DNA of 64,000 bases from Paenalcaligenes niemegkensis (lineage in GTDB: Bacteria; Pseudomonadota; Gammaproteobacteria; Burkholderiales; Burkholderiaceae_B): assembly GCF_022230885.1 (NCBI RefSeq), contig NZ_JAKGCT010000004.1, forward strand, positions 1,798,001 to 1,862,000. Reading direction: 5' to 3'. The position numbers and the translations under genes were made by a program. Within the stretch, counting starts at the first letter, position 1; every line of letters starts with the position of its first letter. Shown here one piece after another: positions 57,339 to 64,000 of the stretch. A model generated the notes under the pieces. The model ran no database searches, was not told the DNA's origin, and saw nothing but the letters and a program-made list of their open reading frames with translations.

Positions 57339-57833
57339 CTAAAGAGCAGGCCGTGGGTACGATAGAAACTCATGGGCGGCCTCCTCTGGAAAAGGTTGAT
57401 CCAACGGCGTACTTACACTTAGTTGAAGCAGTCCGGTCCCGTACACCTGAACACGCAAGTCAGTACGTACAGCATTCTGTCTTCCCTGGCTTTGTACCGA
57501 AAAGACGTCACCTGCTGAAGGCCTGGTGGTTCGCGTATCGCCGGCTCGTTGCAAAATGCCATCAACCACATGTTCGTATACGTCGTCTATGTGCTGCTCG
57601 GGCAGTCGTGGAACCCATGTCGCCATAAATAACGTCTCTCGTACTTTGGCACTTGCCACACTATATGCAGGTGACTGTGCTCCCTGGCCCATAGGGATCT
57701 GCTCATGTAGCGGTGAAGCGGGAAAAATCTGCTCGACAGCACCCTCTGCCATTTGCACATTGCGCCAGTTGTACTCAGGCGAGCAACCAAGTAAAAACCA
57801 CATTACACTTATCATTGCCAAACCTATACGCAT
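57339..57833 (-). CDS. Putative lipoprotein of unknown function
   Basis: A 164-residue protein with an N-terminal hydrophobic stretch ending in the lipobox LLGC at ~residue 17, followed by SPEYNWRNVQMAEG. The YNWR phrase recalls lipoproteins found before gshA-region genes in related bacteria. The rest has no motif I recognise. The gene is divergent from gshA, with 138 bp between the starts. Confidence 0.7.
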   Translation of the reverse strand: MRIGLAMISVMWFLLGCSPEYNWRNVQMAEGAVEQIFPASPLHEQIPMGQGAQSPAYSVASAKVRETLFMATWVPRLPEQHIDDVYEHVVDGILQRAGDTRTTRPSAGDVFSVQSQGRQNAVRTDLRVQVYGTGLLQLSVSTPLDQPFPEEAAHEFLSYPRPAL

Positions 57834-57971
57834 GTCTCGCCTCTAAGATGTTGTCTTTATCCGCAGCAGCAAGTTGGCTGTCGTCATATACTTCGTTAGC
57901 ATTAAGATTATCAGAGCACTAAACTAAATCACATTATCTAGCCCAATCAAAGTAAAAGTGAACCCTCAGTA

Positions 57972-59530
57972 ATGACAACAAGCCAAAACCGTATTAGTGC
58001 TTTGCGCGACAACCTGAATTTATTAGGTTCCGTAAAACGCGGCATCGAGAAAGAAGGCCTTCGCGTCGACAGCCTCGGTCAACTCGCCGCTACAGCGCAC
58101 CCAACGTCACTAGGCTCTGCTTTAACGAATAGCCATATCACCACCGATTACGCCGAGGCCTTGCTTGAACTCATCACCGCCCCTCATGATAATGTCGATA
58201 AGCTAGTTGGAGAGTTAAGTGACCTGCACAGCTTCACCGCTCGTTCTCTTGATGGCGAAGTCATCTGGAATCAGTCCATGCCTGCGCATTTGCCAGCCGA
58301 GACCGACATCCAGATAGGCTGGTATGGTTCCTCAAACACTGGCATGCTGAAGCATATTTACCGCCGCGGTCTGGCAGAGCGCTACGGAAAAAAATGCAAT
58401 GTATCGCGGGCGTTCACTATAACTTTTCTTTACCGGAAGAGATCTGGCCCTTGTTGGCTATAGGCGGAAATACTGCGCAAGAGCAGCGCTCCGAGGGGTA
58501 CCTGGCACTGATACGCAACTTCACCCGTTACTCGTGGTTATTAATGTATCTGTTCGGCGCTTCACCCGCAGTTTCAGGCGGTTTTTTAGATAAGCACACG
58601 CTGGCACTTGAAAAAATAGCGGACGATACCTATGCAATGCCATGGGCGACAAGCCTTCGCATGAGCGATTTAGGCTATCAGAACAAGGAAGCCCAGGCCG
58701 AGCTACAGCTTTGCTATAACGACCTCGATACACTCTTGCTACGTATGCGCCATGCGGCCATCACTTCCTGGCCTGACTACGAGCACATTGGCACGCACCG
58801 AGATGGCGAGTGGATACAGCTTAATAATCACATCCTGCAAATCGAAAACGAGTACTACTCAAACATTCGACCCAAGCGTACCGCACTCGACGGCGAACGC
58901 CCTGCCTCCGCCCTCGAAAAGCGTGGCGTGGAATACGTCGAGGTCCGCTGCATGGATATCGACCCATACTCTCCTATAGGCATCAGTTCCGAGACCTGTA
59001 GATTTCTCGACGCCTTCTTGCTTTTCTGTGCCACGGAGCCGAGTGCCTTCTTCCCTGATAACGGGTTTTGCCAAGACAGTAAATGCAATTTTTCCAAAGT
59101 GGTAACTGAAGGCCGTAAGCCAGGTTTACGCTTACGTAATCCACAGAAAGAAGAGATTGAACTGCGCACCTGGGCTTTAGACATTCTGACGCGCATGCAA
59201 GCCCAAACTCAACTTTACGATGAGTTTTACGGGCATAACCTGCACGCAGCGGCACTCGCCGCCCAAGTAGAGAAAGTAGAAAACCCAGACTTAACGCCTT
59301 CGGCCCGCTTACTGAGTGACTTAAAATCCTCGGGCTTGAGCTTTAACGAATTCACATTGCAGCAAAGCCAAAAAAGCATGATTCAGCTCAAGACCTATCC
59401 ACTCAGCAAAGAACAAGAAACACGTTATTCGCAGGCTGCTACCGAGTCGATCTCAGCGCAAGCGGCTATTGAAGCTGCCGACACCATGAGCTTCGACGAA
59501 TTCCTTAAAGATTTCGAAAGCATCCTGTAG
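57972..59530 (+). CDS. gshA: Glutamate-cysteine ligase (frame broken at 58388-58394)
   Basis: First step of glutathione synthesis, joining glutamate and cysteine with ATP. SVKRGIEKEGLRVDSLGQLAATAHPTSLGSALTN and ITTDYAEALLELIT are the classic N-terminal blocks of the E. coli-type enzyme. The frame ends after YGKK; an eighth A restores MQCIAGVHYNFSLPEEIW. NNHILQIENEYYSNIRPKR, GVEYVEVRCMDIDPYSP and DFYGHNLH-like sequence follow. The joined length is ~519 residues, as in E. coli GshA. No gshB is adjacent. Confidence 0.94.
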
Positions 59531-59628
59531 GCAGACCGGCCTGTTAGCTCGCCTCTTCGGCTTCGAAGTTGCAGCTGAAATCAGTCGGGCAATAAGCAAA
59601 ACTGACTTGGACATCGCAAGCTGGACGC

Positions 59629-61097
59629 TTACGCCTGTGACGAGGCGGGTTGTACAGGTAACGATGGCATATAGGCCACACGGTTACGCCCGCCGCTCTT
59701 TGCTACATACAGTGCTTTATCGGCTTCGGTCATCAATTCGCCTAATTTAATACCGTTGGCCTTCACGCTGTGGGACAGCCCCACACTGGTCGTGACCTTG
59801 ATGCTTAAACCATCTCCCACCGTTATTTCCAGACGCTCGACACAACACCGAAGACGTTCGGCCACCGCCATCAATTCCGAAGCCGTAAGGCCACACATGA
59901 TAATCGCGAACTCTTCGCCGCCCAAACGTCCAAATGCATCCGAAGTACGCAGCTGCTTGCTCATTTCGCTGGCAAACGAGAGCAGTACCGCATCACCTGC
60001 TGCATGTCCGTATTGATCGTTAACCTTTTTAAAGTAATCAATATCCAGCATGATAACGGACACTGAAGTCCCCGATTGCTGACATAGTTCAAGCTGCGTT
60101 CGCCCTTGCTTCAGGAACGCACTACGCCCAAGTACTCCGGTGAGATAGTCCAGATTGGCCACCCGTTCCAGTTGCGTTAACTTATCGTTTTTTGATGCAT
60201 TTAAACTGGCTACCACCAACGTAACGAGACCAAATAGCGCGACTCCTAACCGTATAGAAGAATTGGCATCCAGGAAATCGCTTAAATCGGGAAAAGGCAA
60301 AATTTGGCTCCCCGCGAGCGATAGCTTCCCTAGCGCCACAAAGCAAATCAGGTAAGCCGTCAGGGCGACGCTGTATGACAGGGCACACCATATCAACGCT
60401 GGCATAGGGAAAACAATGGCCCCCGGCCCGCCGTCGAACCATGCCAGCCCCACAGACGCCAACAGCGCAAATAATGGTAACCACCACCGTAGTGGCCGGT
60501 CCAAGACCACAGAGAACTGCTGGATTAACTGAGGGAAGAATCGAGGCTGAGGAGTCAGAAACAACGGCAAAACAATCACATAATTAACAAGCTCTGAGGT
60601 GAACCAGACAATCCAGCTGCTGCTGAGGTCTCTGCCGTATAGCAGGTTGCTTGTCCAGCTTCCCGCCAATGCACATACCGCGGATGCCGCTGTACATATG
60701 ATGAAAAAAGAAAGCACGGAAGAAGGTTCACCAAGGCGTAAATCCGTATTTCGTATGCGTTTAAAGCCATACCAGCCCACCGCTATCCCTATGATGTTCG
60801 CCGTAGCTAAAGCCAAACTAATAAATAGCGATGAACCAAATATCAAATCTGCAGAAACAAAGGCGATAAAAGCCGCAGCCCACCCGGGCACTGCAGAAAA
60901 ACGCGGGAAACGCAAAAAAGCCCTAGCAGTAGCGCGTTGGCAGGCCAAAATACGGCTAGAGAGCCGAGCGGACGGGTCCAGATTCCGAACAGACAGACCG
61001 ATAAAACGATAACGCCTACCACTAAAGCGTCAAGGCTAATCTCTTTGGCATGCATAGCAGGTAGGCTCCAGCAACACAGTATGAACAGACAAGCCAC
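59629..61097 (-). CDS. Membrane GGDEF protein, diguanylate cyclase (frame broken at 60914-60919)
   Basis: Makes c-di-GMP. The N-terminal ~290 residues form a MASE1-like array of about eight helices (FWPANALLLGLF, then RFPRFSAVPGWAAAFIAFVSADLIFG after one base is restored in the A/T6 run). The GGDEF domain starts at LERVANLDYLTGVLGRSAFLKQG and has an intact active site in FGRLGGEEFAIIM with the I-site RTSD five residues upstream. ADKALYVAKSGGRNRV closes it. The start may be ATG 61097 or 61055, giving 489 or 475 residues. Confidence 0.9.
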
Positions 61098-61447
61098 CCG
61101 AGAAAATGGTCACCAGATACCAAGCGACTGATTAATCTCAATATATTCAGTATATCGAGAAGCGTTTCTCTCTGCGTCGAGATAAACCATGACTGTCGGC
61201 AGTTATTAGCATCTCGATTCAGAACAAGACGCTAGACTTTAATCTCCGGTCTTTCTACAATAAACGCAATTACGAATCATTATCATTTTCAACCCAAGAC
61301 ACAGACCATGCAAATGATCCAGTCTGTAGACAGGTTTTTTTAACGACAATCATGTTCACCCGCACTCACTCCCTCATGCATACATCCTGTTGAATCTCAT
61401 GCGTCCTTTCCATCCTTACGGCAAGACGCGTGTCATTAAGGATTTTC
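61098..61447. other. Intergenic region upstream of the haem-type receptor
   Basis: About 350 bp between the divergent GGDEF and receptor genes. It contains the Fur box at 61273-61291 and imperfect palindromes near 61141-61185 (TATATTCAGTATAT, GAGAAGCGTTTCTC). I see no further gene. Confidence 0.5.
61273..61291. promoter_or_regulatory. Putative Fur box upstream of the haem-type receptor
   Basis: CGAATCATTATCATTTTC matches the right half and centre of the Fur consensus (ATAATCATTATC) well. It lies ~160 bp before the receptor start. Confidence 0.6.
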
Positions 61448-63744
61448 ATGAAACCAAGGTCTTCTGCAGCAATGCCCACCTCATTGCTTTTGGCGCTGTG
61501 CAGTGCATTTGCTCATCAGGTGACGGCGCAAGGTTCCGCCCCCATCTCGCCCAGCGCCAAACGCGCCCTGCAACTCAATGCCATTACGGTTACCGCGACG
61601 CGGCAGGCTAGTCAGGTATTCGACACTCCCGGAGTGGTAAGCGTCATTGATCGCAAGCAACTCGAAGATCGGCAGGTTAGCGACACCCTGGATCTTATAC
61701 GTTACCAGCCCGGCATCAGCATAAGTCGCCAGACCTCAGCCGTGGATCCTTTTGGTAATCTGGGCTCGTTCTCTATCAGAGGTGTAGGTGGAAACCGAAT
61801 ACAAATCCAGGTAGATGGTGCACGTGTACAAGAGCAGCTCCAGGACGGAAACCGCAGTTTTGTCGATCTCAGCACGCTGAAAGCAGTTGAAATCGTGCGC
61901 GGCCCAGGCTCAGTACTGTGGGGAGCTGATGCGTTAGGGGGTGTGGTTTCATACCAGACTCTAGACCCTTCAGATTTACTCGCCAATACGAATAAGGGGT
62001 GGGCAAGCCAAGTCAGCACTAACTTCAATAGTCTGAACAACGGTTTCACAAAATCGTTGATCTTTGCGTCTCAGCTATCACCCACCTGGCAAGGCTTGTT
62101 GATGTATAGCCATACCAAAGCTGATGAAGCCAAGCTACGTAAGGCCAGGGCGGACGGGGGTATCTGGGGCTGCCCACGCAGCGAAGACGCCATACGTTGC
62201 GACAAGTTGAATCCGCTTAGTACAGAGATCCATAGCGCCATCGGAAAGCTAGTCTGGTCACCGAACAGCGCCCATGAGCTAAAGCTAACCGCCGAGCTTT
62301 ACGATGCCAACGCCCGCGTTGAGCAATTGTACGACTATGGCCGCCAAAGCTCTGGCGCCTTTAACGGCGACCATATACGCAGACAGAGCCAGGACCGCCA
62401 TCGCTTCGCCATTCAGCACCGCTGGGACCTGGACACCCCTGGATAGACCAGGTTCGCTGGCAGTTGTCGTATTCGCCACAGAAGCGAAGAACGGATGCCA
62501 CAAAGTATCAGCGCTCGGCGGCAGGCGTAGGAACAACTACGCAAGACATCCTCCAATGGGAAGAAGATTTCTACCAATATGATTTACAGCTAAGTTCTTC
62601 GGCTAAGTTTCTTGGTGCCGACCACCTGCTCACTTACGGTTTTCAGGGAGACACTACAAAAGCCAACTATCTGCGCACCACGAGCAGCCTTAATCACAGT
62701 ACAGGGCAACAAAGCTTTAGCGAGGCCTCAGGATTTGCAAACTCAACAACCCACCGGAATGATCTTTATATACAAGATGAAATGACATGGGGCGATGGCC
62801 GCTTCATGCTAACACCCGGTGTACGCTGGGCCAATTACAAGATTAAACCCAGCGTTCGCGACTCGTATGACCCCGTTCCAGGTAAAGAACCTCGTAACCT
62901 GTCGTCTCATCGTTTTATTCCGCAGCTCGGCGCCTTGCTAAGGCTAGACGACAAACATTCAGTTTACGCAAGATACGCAGAAGGCTTCAAGATGCCAACG
63001 GCACAGCAGCTTTACTCGTCGAACGTGTACCCGACGATGGTGATTAGCCCGAACCCCGACCTGCAGCCCGAAAAGGTACGTTCTTACGAAATTGGCTTTC
63101 GTGGCCAGCACGACAACATGGCCCAGTTTGACAGCGCCAACTACTCCATAGGGCTCTTTAAAGCAGATTATAAAAACTTCATTCAGAATTTTTATAACAT
63201 CCCGGGCACCAACCATTACACCTACCAGAATTTATCGCAGTTAACCATTTGGGGCGTTGAAGCCTTTGGCGAACTCGCTTTTAATCACAACTGGAGCCTC
63301 ATGGGTTCACTGGCGTGGCAACACGGTGACCAGCGCGCATCTTCCGAAGCTAAAAAGCAGGCTTATGCCCATATTCCTCCACTCACGGCTGTTGCTGGCG
63401 TCAAATGGCGCAAACCCGAGCTTGGCCTGGAGACCGAGCTGATCGGCACCTTTGCCAAAGGTCCAAGCCGGGTACATAACAAGTCAGAGGTGTTTACACC
63501 AGGCGGATACAGCATCCTGGATGCCTTTGTTAACTGGTCTCCTCCTAACTTACGCAAAGGTGATGGCCAATATGTCACATTTTCATTCGCCATCAACAAC
63601 CTGCTGGACAAGCGCTATTTCTCCTGGCCTATGTTCACAACCTACGCGACCAGTGCAAGCCCAGCTGTAGCCGGACAAAACCCAATCGAACTGCAGACCA
63701 GTCCAGGTCGAGTCTTCAAACTTGGTGCCACCCTGAGGTTTTAA
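61448..63744 (+). CDS. TonB-dependent haem/haemoglobin-type receptor (frame broken at 62436-62439)
   Basis: Outer-membrane haem-type receptor, ~765 residues when joined. ATG 61448 follows AAGGATTTTC; the signal peptide ends near VTAQ. The plug has LNAITVTATRQASQVFDTPGVVSVIDRKQLE, FSIRGVGGNRIQIQVDGARV and VEIVRGPGSVLWGADALGGVVSYQT. A fifth C restores WDLDTPWIDQVRWQLSYSP at the break. YARYAEGFKMPTAQQLY and PNPDLQPEKVRSYEIGF correspond to the FRAP and NPNL blocks of haem receptors, and the barrel ends in a C-terminal Phe. No His lies between these two blocks. The haem call also rests on the ChaN gene that follows. Confidence 0.9.
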
Positions 63745-64000
63745 TGATGAAAGAAACAAGTTTCGACGTTCCGCATCCCCGTGCCAGCTGGCTTGATCCC
63801 GCAACAGGAGAGGCTCTGCTGCAAGCAGACCTTATGCACGAGCTTAGTCAGCAGCAAGCGGTAATGATAGGAGAGTCGCACGATATCGCCGAGATCCACC
63901 GCTGGCAACTTAGCGTTTGCACTTATCTACACCTGCTACAGCCCAATCTGGCTATAGGCTTCGAGATGTTTCCCCGACGCCTGCAGCCTGTGCTGGACAA
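63744..64000 (+). CDS. ChaN family haem-binding protein, partial (C-terminus beyond window)
   Basis: About 85 codons are visible. VMIGESHDIAEIHRWQL and IGFEMFPRRLQPVLD are signatures of the ChaN/PF04187 (Tiki-like) family of haem-binding uptake proteins, with conserved Glu and His in GESHD. No signal peptide is obvious in the first residues. The first ATG overlaps the receptor stop (TAATG), with a second ATG three bases later, and TGAGG precedes both. The coupling supports a haem-acquisition operon continuing past the window. Confidence 0.88.
   Translation, partial: MMKETSFDVPHPRASWLDPATGEALLQADLMHELSQQQAVMIGESHDIAEIHRWQLSVCTYLHLLQPNLAIGFEMFPRRLQPVLD

Noticed and set aside
1-64000. tRNA or rRNA genes
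   Set aside because: No cloverleaf with a T-loop GTTCRANNC and matching acceptor stem, and no rRNA-like sequence, was found by eye on either strand.

Overview
The window reads as chromosomal DNA of a betaproteobacterium, most likely family Alcaligenaceae. The evidence is protein-level resemblance and gene order: ahcY–YvlD-type membrane gene–metF behind a SAH riboswitch, metK beside an LpxL-type acyltransferase followed by a DUF484 gene and xerC, COG0523 GTPase–dksA–hslV–hslU, and metX–metW–ampG. Base composition looks close to 50% G+C by eye (not computed). I see no rRNA, tRNA, CRISPR array, transposase or prophage; this is mostly housekeeping chromosome with a few accessory loci.

Layout. 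1-4.5 kb: a truncated TonB-dependent receptor with a Fur-like box, a divergent orphan response regulator whose receiver has lost its phosphorylation residues, a cytochrome b561 and an amidase. 4.6-17.1 kb: AI-2E family permease, nadE, ilvD, ppc, a MidA-type methyltransferase, cca, a lytic transglycosylase and 5-formyl-THF cyclo-ligase. 17.2-24.4 kb: the methyl cycle (metF, ahcY, metK), an LpxL-type acyltransferase, DUF484 and xerC. 24.4-31.7 kb: zinc homeostasis (znuABC, zur with a perfect operator palindrome, a His-rich COG0523 GTPase), a one-cysteine DksA, and hslVU behind a sigma-32 type promoter.

31.7-33.2 kb holds a CusF-like protein, a GNAT acetyltransferase and a PduO-type adenosyltransferase. 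33.2-46 kb looks like an accessory catabolic island: RpiR regulator with a C45 acyltransferase/peptidase, class III aminotransferase, CMD-family protein, N-formylglutamate amidohydrolase family enzyme, a complete Opp/Dpp-type ABC importer, and a sodium:solute symporter with a 41-residue partner protein. After a ~950-bp non-coding gap with tandem hairpins come an O-antigen ligase family protein, a PAS-GGDEF protein, an Ap4A phosphorylase, ridA–ecotin, an lrgAB-like pair, a decayed TRIC-channel gene, ampG–metW–metX, a solo LuxR HTH protein, a lipoprotein, gshA, a second GGDEF protein, and a haem-type TonB receptor with ChaN running off the end.

A dominant technical feature is that about 20 genes, several normally essential, are split by single-base indels, nearly all a missing base in a run of 4-7 identical bases. 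In nearly every case restoring one base rejoins a full-length family member. I treat these genes as intact and attribute the breaks mainly to homopolymer under-calling. Joined spans are given, with the split position in each entry.
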